Below, in pieces: positions 11,945 through 24,548 of a stretch of 64,000 bases of DNA. Within the stretch, counting starts at the first letter, position 1. Every line of letters begins with the position of its first letter. The translations under genes and the position numbers were made by a program. The notes beneath the pieces are model-generated. The model did not search any database and was not told the DNA's origin. It was given only the letters and a program-made list of their open reading frames with translations. Origin of the DNA: Siphonodentalium dalli (taxonomy: Eukaryota > Mollusca > Scaphopoda > Gadilida > Siphonodentaliidae); NCBI GenBank assembly GCA_032622095.1, contig CP136066.1, positions 90,791,319 through 90,855,318 of the forward strand, given 5' to 3'.

Positions 11945-12709
11945 CCAGGGCCCTATACTATGGACCATAATAATTGTAATCACAAGGTTATGTGAGGTAC
12001 ACAGGAGGCGTCAAGTGCAATAGACCACTGTATTGTAATAGTGTAGATTATACCCGTGTGCTCGATCGTGGGCGCATTGCCGATGGGTGATTGGGTTTGA
12101 TTAGAATGGAATTCACACTGCGCAAACAAGCGGTTGTCTCGTGACAAACAACCTAAAGTATGTATTGGAGTATTGACCAATTATGACATTCGTGCAGGGA
12201 CGTTGTTAGAGGGTCTCCTTTGGGGGTATACAACTTGGAGTTTAAAAATGCACCTGAGACCCTCTAGCTACTTCTCGTGTACATATTATCAATAGAATAC
12301 TCCAGCGATTCTGAATGACAACCCAACTAGAAATTGAAATACATCGTTGTTGGAACAGACGATAACCATTGACGAAATATAACACAATGCACGAACGGTT
12401 GCGGTGTACTCACTGAGCGATTATTTAAAGGATACCGATTACCACTAATCAAATTGAACACGGGTCACCCATGCACTAGCGATAACATATCAATGAGTGT
12501 CTCCGAGGAATCATTTTTTTTCATTGGTCAATCAAGTCACATGTGGAAAACCTATTATTTTATTGGTCACCATGCATGTGAACGCGGCATTAAGAAGTCG
12601 CCTATACACTGTTGGAATAAGAGTGGAGGTGTATGGTAATCGACACCTTTTGTGTGCCCCACAGAAGCTTGTGATTACAATAATTGTGTTCTATAGTATA
12701 GGGCCCTGG
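11945..12709. mobile_element. Inverted-repeat element with CCAGGGCCCTATACTAT ends
   Basis: CCAGGGCCCTATACTATGGA at the left is matched by the reverse complement ending at 12709, and the match extends through AATTGTAATCACAAG. The element is about 765 bp. The ends resemble hAT termini but no 8-bp duplication was found. A short inverted pair, GTTAGAGGGTCTC at 12206 and GAGACCCTCTAGCTAC at 12255, lies inside. Confidence 0.7.
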
Positions 12710-13999
12710 ATGTCCATAAATATTTAGTAAATACCGGCATGATAAATTGAACCATGCAAGCATATAAGCACGCATCTTCATAATGAAATGATGATGCAGT
12801 TGTGTTATATTTGATGTATATTTTCTTCGAGGTTGTCTTTATATATACACACTAGAAGGTGACCCGACTTCGTCCGGGCTTTGACCTTGAATTGTCCATT
12901 TTGAAGGTCAAGGTCAAGTGGGGTCACGATTTGACCAGTCCAAAACACTGCCCGGACAAAAGTACCCCTTTGTATAAAATTTCGTCGAAATCCCATCAAA
13001 ATTGGCCATTTGACCTTGAATTGACTCTGTTAATTACGCCGAGTTATGTAGTAACTGACGAGTTTTGTGGTAGCTCACGAGTTATGTAGTAACAATCGAC
13101 GAGTTTTGTGGTAGCTCACGAGTTTTGTAGTAAAATCGACGAGTTATGTAGTAATTTGGGTTACGAGTTTTGTAGTAAAATATCGACGAGTTTTGTAGTA
13201 AAAAACAAGCTAACGAGTTTTGTAGTAACACTCGTCGAGTTTTGTAGCAACAATTTTTAGTCAGTTTCAAAGGCGGGTTTGGACTTAATAAAATCGTATA
13301 TAGTAAATGCAATGTTTTTTTGTGTAAGTGTTTGTGTGGTGGACGTTAATGACGTTGTACTAGAGTGATTCTACGGTAACTGAGCAATTTGAGTATCCCG
13401 GTACATCAGAAATACAAACTTCGTTCTGTGGTGTATGATAGGGCACACTATGTGTAGTTAGACAGAAATATTCGAGAAATGTGGTTGGTAAAAATTATTT
13501 GCTGATTATTTTCTCATTTTGTCTGTTTTAGACCGTTAGTGTAAACCAGAAACGTCATTACACTAACGCACTTTATCATCATTTCAAGCAGACACCACAT
13601 GTATAGTTACGAAGATATGGCCTTTTATTATGGTTATTCGCGTTCCTTGGCAACTTCGCAATTTTCGGAGTGCCGGGGAGGTTCTAGTTCTGAAAATAAA
13701 AGCTTCATCTGAATTTTCGAGGCACAAACATGTGTATTTTTTCGCCCATTCTTCGGAACACTTCTTGAATATTCTCGGACGCAACCACTTTCATGGGGAA
13801 TAATGATTCATATTATATTAAACACCCACGAAGAATAATTCGATGGAATGGGAGTTTCATTGCGTTATATATTTCGGATAACTCAGCTGATAATCCTTAG
13901 CGTTAGTGTAATGACGATTTTGTTAGTGTAATGACGCACCGTTATTGTAATGACGTTATATCCACATGTTGGACAGTAGATGGCCGATGAAATGACCAT

Positions 14000-15640
14000 G
14001 CGACACCAGTGGTGCATGTACATATTATACGATACCTATTATAACCATTTATATGTGTTTTTGGGGTAAGTGTGGACATTATGATGAACAGAGAGGTATG
14101 TTGCTGTCAGATGTGTAACAAGCCCGTAGCTAATCCGATACTTCTACTGATGGTTAATGGTCGCTATTGACCATCAGCAGAAGGCTTTGATTTGGATTAT
14201 CCCGTAGCCAGCTTTTGTGGTGGGCGGTTACGAATCTGATGCCGAATGCGCGTAGTGTAGATGTTGTGCGTGTGGCCCCATCCTGCGGATTGGGTCTGGT
14301 GCCCACCCCATGCAGAGCCCCTGGGAAAATATGTGTATACTCAGTGCACCGAGAGCGATTCTGGGCCTCAATTTCGAATCTCTAATTGAGAAAAACAATC
14401 AGTTTAAGGTGCCAATATAGAAGCTACATTCCTGGGCGGCCTCCATCGGGGAAGTTTGTGAAAAATCACTGCTTTGATATGATTCTGGAGCCCATCAGTG
14501 TCAATTTCGATTTTCTATAGTTCATTGAAAATGCAATCAATTAAAGATGTCAATGAAGCCAAATTGCGTCAATGCGTGGTGCGCGAAATAAGGGGCCCGG
14601 TGTGGGCCTTCCCTGGAATTTTTGTTGTAAACGTCAATGTTCTGACAGCGATTCCGGACCCCATATGAAGCGTCAACTTCGAGTTTCTAACTCAGGCAAA
14701 ATATAGAAGTTTAAAGGAGACCAGGGTTTCACGTTCTAAACTTATGAGTGTTCGCGAGAGTTACTTCATGTGGATTGCCTTCTCCCTTAAAGTGCTGAAA
14801 AATCCTTCCACCCCTCCCCTCGCCAACAAAAATCTGGTGATGAAAGGGAACAACTGGATACATAATTGCGGAGACAACCTTCCCACCATTTATTCCCGTC
14901 CCTGTCCGTCAAACAAAAGTTAATTGTTACATGTATGTATCTTCGAGGTGGGGATAATTTTCCCGGGTATAGGTTGTCATAACATTTGCTGGCCTTCTCC
15001 ACACGTAAACAGTGATGGGCGAAATCAGATACAGCTAAGGATATTTTGGTCCAAGAAACCTTATGAAAATATAATCGAACTATTATGTGTGTTATATGAA
15101 AATGACAACACTCTTCTCTTTTTTCGAATGTTAAATGACAACTTGGAACTAGGTATAATAGCAGCTAACCCGAATTGTTTCTGACCGCAGAAGGACCATG
15201 GCGCTGTTACATGGTGTAAATACCAGGTACCCATAGTTAGGCCGTGGACTCAGCTGCCTATATGTATATCATGCACATTGTCTGTATATAGTATATCATG
15301 GATTCATAGGATGTCCATATGTACTTTAGGTTATATGGACACATCGGACAGTTATGCCACGTATCCACCTACACATATATATATTTGACCAATGCCCTAT
15401 ATAAAGATCATGGGTGATGGTCCCTTTGAATATTCCATGCACCAATGCCACCATGCTGCAGGTTGGCCATGGACCGGGGGTCATATATGTAGGTCATGGG
15501 ACACAGGTCGATAAAGGTATGATATGACATTGTACCCAAGAATGAGTAGGTGTCTATATATACGTAGGACATTTATGGACCCAGCCCCGTATACATGATA
15601 TATCTACGTCATGGACAGAGAAAAGTATGTTGACGATGCC
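14000..15640. other. Interior of foldback 2, no recognisable gene
   Basis: Short frames only. A hairpin lies at about 14144-14190 (ACTGATGGTTAATGG / CTATTGACCATCAG). Around 15220-15610 there is degenerate short-repeat sequence with ATATCATGG and GGACACAGG words. Confidence 0.4.
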
Positions 15641-15649
15641 TTTGTGGAA

Positions 15650-15945
15650 AGAAAAGTAATTGTTTTCATCGACAAAATGCTACATGGTGCAGTTTAGTTT
15701 GTTAAAATTGCCACAATAGCAGTCATATTTCATATTTTCGATTTCGGGTATGTCCCTAGTAACCGTTATCACCCTGGTAGGTAAGAAATATGGTAATTTT
15801 CCTGTCAGATCCACACTGACAACAACTGTTATAATTGTTTTCGCCATTCAAATGATACATGGCGTATTTTAGTTTGTTAAAACTGCCATAATATTAGTCA
15901 TATGTGCTTGTATTCGATGTTGGGCAGTTGCCTAGCAACAGTTGC
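15650..15945. repeat. Direct repeat, two copies about 190 bp apart
   Basis: A block with TTTAGTTTGTTAAAAxTGCC, AGTCATAT and CCTAGxAACxGTT occurs at about 15655-15770 and again at 15838-15940. Non-coding. Confidence 0.6.
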
Positions 15946-17100
15946 TAAGGAAGGACTTGCCGCCATTGCCTCCATATCTGAAAATGATGAGTAGTACACG
16001 GGGAACATATATCCAAGTTTCATTATTGTATCACATTTTGCACAATTGTTACACCATGAGCCTGGACTATAATGAAAACCTCGTTATTACACCAACGCAG
16101 TGTCATTACATTAACACAAACAACGTTAGTGTAATGACGCGTTAGTGTAATGACGATTTCGCGTTCATCATCTGATAACATTTTTGAATATCGACAACCA
16201 AACCAATCAACTAGTTTATGAACACGCTTACCTCAGACGCTTTTATCAAAACTGTTTAATGTTCAGTCAATGCATATAGTATTTTAGTGTTCCGCGTTAG
16301 TGTAATGACGGTGAATAAATATACGGTACAAAATCCGGCGATTCAAATGTTAATTTCCCTGAGAATTTCACGAATATTCGGGAAACTTTTTTTTGTTTTG
16401 TTAACATGGAAGTTTCCATTCACGTTGCGACAGATGTGATATACAACTGACACCAAATGGAAACGTGGCAACCCATTTTAGGCTCGCGTTAGTGTAATGA
16501 TTCTGGATCATGGGACAACGTTTTTGGGACAAATAAATAGCTTTTTGTTGGATGCTTCTTTGGTATCTCTGTATAATTTTGGTGGCATTAGATTCCTTGC
16601 AAAATTCCACACCAGAAGGTGGATTTCGGTTTTGAATACACATTCACCAGTGCATAAGAAAAATCGGAGAAATTGGGCGTGTCTGCTCTGGGACATGCAG
16701 TTTCATGGTATCTTGCCGGTTATCGTCATGCCTAAGACCCATACCGGAGTATGGTAGTCACTTAATTTGGTATCTAATTAATGCCTGGATTCTCAGTTTT
16801 AAAATGATGGCCATTGTACTTGCTCGTGATGAGCAGTGCTTGTCTTGTTGTGAATTGTGCCCATTGGACAGTGTTTTGCTCAGTTACCGTAGAATCACTT
16901 TTCGAAAGCATGTATAGACAATGCCACTTTAAACAAGCCGTTAATTTGTTTTTGTTATGATACGTACCTGATTTGAAAATCATGCTCGCTCTCTAGATTA
17001 TCCATAAACCATTGTCGAGGTTCGCGGAAAACCAAAACGTCGACGAAGCCGCCTCTTTGAAATAAAGCATGTTTCGGCAAAATCACCATCAGGTTGAGGT

Positions 17101-17712
17101 ACAACGTCATTGCCGCCAGGACGCGACGACTAACGTAATCGGGACCTGGTCCACATCAATAACATGGCTACAATACGTCTATGTACCAAGTTTCGTCCCG
17201 ATCTGCCGATAAACAGCGGATGAGTGACGATGGACCACCATCAGGTTGAGCTACAACGTCATTAACATCAGAACGCGACATCTGACGTAATGGGGACCAG
17301 GTCCAAGTTAATAACATGGCCATAGTACTTCTAGGTACGAAGTTTCGCTCATATCTGCCGAAAAACAGCACAGCAGTGACGAGGGACCAATATCAAGTTG
17401 ATCTACAACGTCATTAACGTCAGAACGCGACGTCTGAGGTAATCGGGACCAGGTCCACATAAATAACATGGCCACAATACGTCTACGTACCAAGTTTCGA
17501 ACTGATCTGCCGATAAACTGCGAAGGAGTGACGAGGGACCATCATCGAGTTGAGCTACAACGTCATTAATGTCAGAACGCGACATCTGGTGTAATGGGGA
17601 CCAGGTCCAAGTTAATAACATGGCCATAGTACTTCTAGGTACGAAGTTTGGCTCAGATATGCCGAGAAACGGCGCAGCAGTGACGAGGGACCAACATCAA
17701 GTTGAGCTACAG
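17101..17712. repeat. 152-bp tandem array, four units
   Basis: ACAACGTCATTAAC-type unit starts lie at 17101, 17253, 17405, 17557 and (partial) 17709, an exact 152-bp spacing. Each unit contains GGGACCAGGTCCA, AATAACATGGCC and TACCAAGTTTCG. Because 152 is not a multiple of three, the similar short ORFs on the minus strand in successive units sit in different frames and are not a repeat protein. Confidence 0.9.
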
Positions 17713-18424
17713 TGTCATTAACGTCCACCACACAAACAATTACACAAAAAACATTGCATTTACTATATAAGATTTTATTAAACGCGCCTTTGAAACTGAC
17801 TAAAAATTGTTGCTTGTTTTTTACTACAAAACTCGTAACCTGAAATTACTACATAACTCGTCGATTTTACTACAAAACTCGTGAGCTACCATAAAACTCG
17901 TCGATTGTTACTACATAACTCGTGAGCTACCACAAAACTCGTCAGTTACTACATAACTCGGCGTAACATACCCCCACATACCAAGTTTCATCGAAATCCC
18001 GTGATATTCGGGCGTTTGACCTTGAAATGACCCGATTTCAAGGTCAAGGTCACGTCGCACGGGCAAATGAATATGCTTATGAGACTCCCCACACGAAGGT
18101 ACCCCCACATACCAAGTTTCATCGAAATCCCGTGATATTCGGGCGTTTGACCTTGAAATCGGGTCAAGGTCACGTCGCACGGACAAATTAATAGGCCCAT
18201 GCCACCCCCCCCCCCCGGCCGAAAATACCCCCACATACCAAGTTTCATCGAAATCGGCTCGGCCATTTTCGAGTTCATCGCGAACACACAGACAGACAGA
18301 CACACAGACACACACACACACACACACACACAAACAGATCTTCCAAAATATATAATAGATGTATCAATAGTGATAATTAAGAAATGAAACTGTCATCAGA
18401 TACAAGCCATTTACGAACATATTT

Positions 18425-18535
18425 CTGTCAGTTTTGAATTCGCGCACCAGTGTGCGCGAATTGAAAGTGCGCGAATTCAAAACTGAGCGAAAAATAGTAC
18501 TGCGCGAATTTAAATACGAGTAAGGTATCTGAAAT
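18425..18535. repeat. CGCGAATT palindromic repeat
   Basis: CAGTTTTGAATTCGCGCACC is followed by its near complement GTGCGCGAATTCAAAACTGA. Then come GCGAAAAATAGTACTGCGCG and AAATACGAGTAAGGTA. The same words occur at 10966, 24549 and 25154. Confidence 0.7.
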
Positions 18536-18539
18536 TATT

Positions 18540-20420
18540 ATCCATAATAAAAGATCCCTGTCGCTTAATTGGGACAAACTTGCAATCTGTTGATTTATTT
18601 TGTTTCTATAAACCTGACCTATTTCATGCCAACTTTTGGGAATTTTTAGCAAAGTTGGCGGTGGGACCCGAAAATCCCTTGTGCATGGACATTCGAATAT
18701 TGAACCCTCAGCTAGATAAACGAACGTGTGTTTAAGTGGATAGTTGTTTACTTGCTCAGGTCCGTCCATATTAAACGAGGCATCACAAAGTTCACCAACG
18801 AAAGAGGTTTAAGAGCTACTTTGAATATTTATATTAGCATACCACATATACAACATACATTATCTCAGTAAACTCTGTTATTCAGTAACTTGATGTGTAT
18901 ACGTCTGTGACTCTGTGTGTTGTGTAATCTATTCGGTACTGGATTTTCGATGAAATTTTTGGAATTGATCTGGATTTGATAACGATTATCGCTGGAATTA
19001 TATGTCCGATCGGGACGGGGTTGGATTCTATATATACGCGTATAGATTATAGCCTCTTGTGGAGTGATGGATAGATCGAAGCCTGTCAAACAACCTACAT
19101 GTACAAAATAGAAAGTGTTATTTATGAAAATGGTAACTTTTCCAATCAAGCGATCGACAGTCAGAAGAAGGTTAGACAATCATCGTGATAATTAACTCCG
19201 GTACCACAATGTGCTGCATTTACAATGTTGTCAACTCGTTCAAAATGTCAATACCATCGGATGAATAACTTAGGCTATAACGGTATTGTTATATGAGGTG
19301 AAATTTACTTTTTTGAGGTATTTTCATGTTTTTTTTATATCGAAAATCATTAAAATTCGATAGCTCCAAATTAGAGGCTACCACGAAGTTGTATGTGAAG
19401 TTTGGGATCAATCGGATGATAAATGATGACTGCATGTATATATGGTGTACCGAAGGATTTAGTCAGGCAAAAAGTAAATCCAATTGTTAAGATGGATGCC
19501 AGTCCAAAACCGTTCAAATTCGATAGCTCCCGTCTAGAGCTGTTCCTAAACATGCCTGTAATTTTTCAAAAACATTTGTGCCGGTGGATTCCAATTTGAA
19601 TTAAAAGATAGCTGCTGGCGGCCATGCTTTTATCGAATTTCGGAGGGGGGGGGGGGGGAATTGATGGCTCTCATCGCGGTCACAAGAATATCCATAATGA
19701 TTATATAGGTGTCGATCGGAAGAAGGGTGGGTCCTGTATAGGGTGTGCCAATTAGGAAATTGTGGTCGGACTGACGTACGCTCGACGGGCGCCAACACAT
19801 GGCAACATCTCAAACATGACTTCATCGAGTTGAGCTAAAAAAAATTCTGATAGTTTGATTTTTAAACTGATATTTAGACAGCTAGACCAACGGACGGACC
19901 GATAATTTCATTTGTCCTCCAATTTTTTTTCGGGAGAATTAAAACGTAATTACATAATTATAGTCGCGCCGACAAACCACCAATGCATGTTTTAGCCATC
20001 AAGTTTTTTTCTCAGCCGATTCTTGTATATACATAGTCTGGAGTCCACTTCTCAAGAATCCACCGGCTGCTCCGCCATTAGATCATGCCATGAATCTCTA
20101 CTCTGGCTAACGCCCGTAGAGATCATATTCCGCCAGTACAAAACCTGGGAACTGTTTGAAGTTTTGATAGGGAATCTTATAAAGGGGGGAAATAACTCGG
20201 GCAATATATTTCTTAGTTATTATCTGTTGCTTAATATTGTAATTCAATGTATACATAGGTGAAGGTCCAAACTCAAAATTGCATGTTTTTCTATGACTTT
20301 TGGGAGCCGATATCGCAATAAACATTTAATTAATTACCCATGAGAAATTAAGCGATGCAAAGCAAAATCGCTCACAAAGTCACTTAAATCGTGAAATTTC
20401 GAGTTGGAACAATCCGCCAT
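18540..20420. other. No recognisable gene
   Basis: Non-coding by inspection. It holds short frames without recognisable motifs and a G run at about 19646-19657. An open frame on the minus strand at 18769-18428 (113 codons) has no known domain; it may be chance. Confidence 0.4.
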
Positions 20421-21320
20421 CAGCCTTGGGGAATTTGAGAAATCAGGAAAAACAAAGATGTGGTCAAAATGGCCTAAATTGTCACAAAACAACGGTGTTG
20501 GAAAAATACATAAAAACAGAGAATAGACAATGGTTATGTTTTCTGAACCAAACTAAATATCTGTTAACTTAAAGTGATTTGAAACACTCCGCTAGAGTGA
20601 TCAAATAGAAATGGAGAATAATCTTGTTCAAAGTAGTTATTTTTACAAATATTATATCTAAATTGACAACACACACCGTCATTCTAATATAGTAATTAAA
20701 TGCAGTGACTGCCAATGGCGAAATCGTTTTCGTTAGTTTATCACCAATAGAAGAGTCCCAATTCGAGTAGTAAATATTTACAATTTAGAGCAGTTCAGAC
20801 AATGTTTTCTATGGAGTGGTACGGTCGATTTGCTTCAGATTTTCAGTGATGTTAGTAGAATGCTACATTCCTCCAGTTGGCATAGCGCCTAAATACTAAC
20901 TTATCAGTTTCACACACCCAAACAAGTACATAATATGTCTTTAATAATTGATAATGGTTTCAAAGATGGCTACGAAGATGGAAGCTTAAAAACACTAAAA
21001 TAAATTCGTTTTCATAAATTCCCATGAAAGAATATCAGTATATGGAATATGAGGCTGCATTTAATTTACTAACATGTTTACCTAATTATCTATCCATTTC
21101 GACATAAATATAGAGTCATCAAATCGGAAGTATGAAGAAGAATTTAAGAATCCATTGAAGGATGCAAACAAAATCGGCTTCTGAATATTACGTCTCGGAT
21201 TCGGAGTCTGGGATATCAACACTGGTCTTGGGGTAAAAGTTGACATTTTGTTTTGACAAATTCGTTCATTTTGACCACCATTTTTGTTTTATACCTGATA
21301 TCTCAAATTCCCCAAGGCTG
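20421..21320. mobile_element. Possible inverted-repeat element, about 0.9 kb
   Basis: CAGCCTTGGGGAATTTGAGA at 20421, continuing through ATCAGG and GGTCAAAATGG to 20471, is matched in reverse complement at 21269-21320. The repeat is about 50 bp and the interior is non-coding. Confidence 0.55.
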
Positions 21321-21811
21321 ATCGGGTGTCAGCATGTAGATTCTTCAGAAGTGGACCCAAGACCACCAAAATCCGATGAGAAATTCCGGTTCAGGAGGTA
21401 ATTATCTGACTTAAAACAAAGTTGTTGTTTCTGCTTTATCTGTCCGATTGTCAAGAGTGGAACAATAACTCTGCATTTTTAGGACATTAATTATATAATA
21501 TTTGGACAACAACTATGCATTCGGAATAGCTCTGCATTTGTACGACAAAAAGCTTGATGTTGTAGTATGTTGTGGACTTGTGGTATGAACTGCCCATTCA
21601 TGGAAATAATGTGAGGAGAAATAAGGGACTGTTTTAAACACAGGGAAAAACTTTTATATTTTATTTGGAATGTTTGAATAACAATCGTCAACAATAATAA
21701 AAAAATATACTTCAAAAGTCAATTAATTATCAAAAATTCACCAGAGAAAACAAGAATTTCATGTTAGTCTTACCTCAACAATGATCTAAATTGCTTCTGA
21801 CACAATTCAGG
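21321..21811. other. No recognisable gene
   Basis: AT-rich non-coding sequence between two inverted-repeat elements. Confidence 0.4.
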
Positions 21812-22074
21812 TTAACCATTTCATGACGGGAGCTGCGCTGGTGCAGCATTAAGGATCCTGTCCTAGTGCATTATTTTATATATGCGAGTCTCCCATAGGG
21901 AGCCTCGCATATATAAGAGAATGCATTGGCTTACAAGGTCAAGGTAAATATTGTTAGGCCAATGTATTCTCTTGTATATGCAAGGTTCCCTATGGGAGAA
22001 TAGAGTATATAAGAGAATGCATTGGCACAGGGTTTTCGCAAAATTTCAGGAAGCTGCAGTCATGGAAGGGTTAA
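21812..22074. mobile_element. Family B element, CCCTTCCATGAC-type ends (B2)
   Basis: TTAA at both ends. Inside are two hairpin cassettes in mirror orientation: ATTTTATATATGCGAGTCTC / GCCTCGCATATATAAGAG, then the opposite-strand copy. A spacer with AAGGTCAAGGTAAATATTG lies between. The outer ends are imperfect inverted repeats of the ATGACGGGAGCTGCGCTGG type. Non-autonomous; the TTAA site suggests piggyBac-type mobilisation. Confidence 0.8.
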
Positions 22075-22858
22075 TTGCAATATACACATCAGATCATGAG
22101 AACAGCTGGCCTTCAATTTTTTGGGAACAATTTAATTGCTATTACAGAATAATTTGTTTTCAAAAACTTTGGTCAAACTGGAAAAGCTACATATAGAACC
22201 ATTTTGGAAAGTCCAACATTCAACTAACTAAAAAGAACTGAGAAATCATACACACATAAAATAGCTGTGTATGGAGCGTTCCACTTGTATACACGATGTA
22301 GTTACCGTTTTCCAATGTGTTGATAAAGGCAAGGAGGCTGAAACTTCCGGAAAGTGTGTTAACCTTTGTATCCAAGATTAAAAATGTATATAAATAGGCT
22401 TAACATATTTCAAAAATTTTTGACTTCAAATAAAGTCCAAGCTTCCTTCTGACTGAGAATATAATTTATAGTATTATCCATCCCTTAACTAACACTATTT
22501 CTGATTGGGCAAAAGCCGCCACGTGATAATCCGGGAAAAAGTAATATTGGACTCCGGAATGTCATATTGGACTCCCAAGTGTGCAATATGACTTTTTATC
22601 GGGACTCTGTGACGTCACGAATTAACTCTATTGCGAAATGAACAGTGAAATTGTGATGCGCGCGCAACACTGGTGGATTTAGCAGACATTTCATTTCCGC
22701 ATTGAGTTTTGTTTCTCTTCTGTGTTTACTGTTCCAAATCATGATGATCAAAATACAGGCTTTTATAGAGAAGCAAGTGCCAACAGATACCAAAAATAAC
22801 CACAAAAGTTTTATTCCCAAAATTTGGATAAACATACAGCTGGATAATAAAAATTTAA
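22075..22858. other. No recognisable gene
   Basis: Non-coding by inspection. Two short similar stretches (GTAATATTGGACTCCGG and CATATTGGACTCCCAAG) occur at about 22540-22580. Confidence 0.4.
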
Positions 22859-23005
22859 TTATACAATGTTGTGTACAGTATGAGTTTTTCTTGTACTCAT
22901 CTTGTATTCATTGTACTCATCCACTGCGTGTCTCGTCCAATATGACTTTTCACCACAACCTGAACTCGTACAAGAAAAAAACATACTGTACACAACATTG
23001 TATAA
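22859..23005. repeat. 147-bp palindromic element
   Basis: TTATACAATGTTGTGTACAG at 22859 is the exact complement of CTGTACACAACATTGTATAA ending at 23005. Pairing continues inward through TTTTTCTTGTAC. It resembles a foldback miniature transposon. Confidence 0.8.
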
Positions 23006-24548
23006 TAACTTTATAAGATTTCAAAATAATTATTGAGAAGTAGGTCAGAAGCAATCCAGATAATTTAATATCTAGACCCAACATTGAACATATGACAACA
23101 TAAACAAAAAATAACTGTTTAAAGGATGCTCATTCCTTCACTACCCGAGTAAATCACTACACTGCAAATAGAAACAACTGACCCCAGGTAAGCAGCTGCC
23201 CAGATACACGAAACTATCCTTCCTTTGTGTGGATCACATATCTGTGCCTATCATGAATTGAATCATTCTTGACATTTCTGGGTGGCTTATTACAATACTA
23301 TGCTCCTTGTGGACAACTCACGAGGCGACATATTTCTTCCTATTCATAGATCAGTTGGTTTTATGCATAAAATCTATTAAAACACGGGCGGAGAAATATT
23401 CATATTTGTTCAAATCGCCACCAACGGAAGGAATATTAAAATTTTAGTATATTGTCGTCAAGATGTACGATGGTGTACGTAAGCAAGAACATGCTCGTGT
23501 TACAGACGTTTTGCTTCTGTTTACATAACACAGCACAATTCTATTGGCTAATCAAACCCAAATGATATAAACGCTCTTTATTATTTCCATATCAGGAAAA
23601 CAGTAACAAAGAACGCTCTTTATGTTTACCATATCCGGATCTAAACAAAAGCCATGTTCTGTAACGTTTTTTGCTTTCGTTTACATAAAAAGGAAAAACA
23701 TTTGACAATAACATACTGTTTATGCTATATTTCTTATTGGTATAAGAACAAAGTCTGTCTATATTTTACTATTATTTCTGTTTATGGCGGTTTTTGACGG
23801 ATCTGAATATTTTAACAGCATACCCATCGTCAACGCTGTCTGTATCTTTAAATCTGTACAAATGACAGATTTTGACTTCCAAAATTTAACATGGACTAGA
23901 AATTATATCTTAGGAGATATAAGAAGATTGGTAACAACTTCAAATTTATGTGCCATTTAGCAGTTCAGTGAGGTCGTAATTGCATAGGTAGTGTTGGAGT
24001 GTGATGCACGAATATGCATTTCCTGAGACTGTTATATAACTATTGAGGCAAGCAAATCACATAATAAAAGAGCATACAATTATTTTAACCCTCTATACAC
24101 TAAATACTCATTGATGAGTAGTTCCTTAGGGTCGTTTGTTGAATTATTATTTAAACAAATATATATCCAGGCCTAGATAAATTACTTCTACCTTCAAACT
24201 GAATGGGGAGGTTTAGATTGTAAAACGGCAAACTTCAAACTTGGGTCGCCAATAGCCACAGACTGTCAGCTGATATGTGTGATCAACATCCTTCCCATTT
24301 TATAGAAACCAGTTTTGATAATTCATTGTCCATATGGCTAATTCAAACTTGTAGCAAACATGATACCCAATGCACATATAGTACATTTAATCGAAAGATG
24401 TCCGAGACAAAGACTCATGTGTCCACCCAATATTACACATGTGAACATTGCTTTGATTAGTTTCGCGCACTTTGATAACAGACTAAAGGGGAGGTCCAGA
24501 CAAATAAGCTATAGATGTAGGCTACATTGCACATTTATTAAGACATAC
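23006..24548. other. No recognisable gene; a family D end at 24085-24130
   Basis: Non-coding. Two similar AACGCTCTTTAT blocks lie near 23570 and 23610. At 24085, TTAACCCTCTATACACTAAA followed by TCATTGATGAGTAGTT is the left end of a family D element without its right half. Confidence 0.45.

Larger units (their letters stand above)
13538..16500. repeat. Dispersed 16-bp motif CGTTAGTGTAATGACG inside foldback 2
   Basis: The motif or its complement occurs near 13550, 13903, 13920, 13940, 16095, 16122, 16138, 16294 and 16487. The copies at 16122 and 16138 are adjacent. It faces inward at 13550 and outward at 16487, so it may mark the ends of a nested element of about 2.9 kb. Confidence 0.6.
13034..17966. 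mobile_element. Second giant foldback-like element with subrepeat arms (4.93 kb)
   Basis: The left end TTACGCCGAGTTATGTAGTA is matched by its reverse complement ending at 17966. Both arms are made of repeated ACGAGTTTTGTAGTAA / ACGAGTTATGTAGTAA units (13037-13260 and 17820-17965). They then share unique sequence around AAATGCAATGTTTTTT and GTGTGGTGGACGTTAATGAC. Further in, AGTGATTCTACGGTAACTGA at 13365 pairs with 16879-16898, so the right arm is interrupted by other DNA including the 152-bp array. No transposase was recognised. A target duplication is unclear (TAA or TTAA-like). Confidence 0.8.
12841..18335. repeat. Older AAGGTCAAGGTCA repeat split by foldback 2, with a CA tail
   Basis: The left part (12841-13033) contains AAGGTCAAGGTCAAG and TTGACCTTGAATTG. 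The right part (17967-18335) contains three blocks with CATACCAAGTTTCATCGAAAT and TTTGACCTTGAAAT, then a CAGA/CA microsatellite at 18283-18333. They are two sides of one repeat-rich stretch separated by the 4.9-kb insertion. Long reading frames across the CA tract are artefacts. Confidence 0.65.

Noticed and set aside
17168-17627. Repeated MAMLLTWTWSPL-like peptides on the minus strand
   Set aside because: They come from the 152-bp array; 152 is not a multiple of three, so the similar peptides are in different frames and not one protein.
17911-18333. 140-codon minus-strand frame starting with Cys-Val repeats
   Set aside because: It is a translation of a CA microsatellite and an AAGGTCA repeat.
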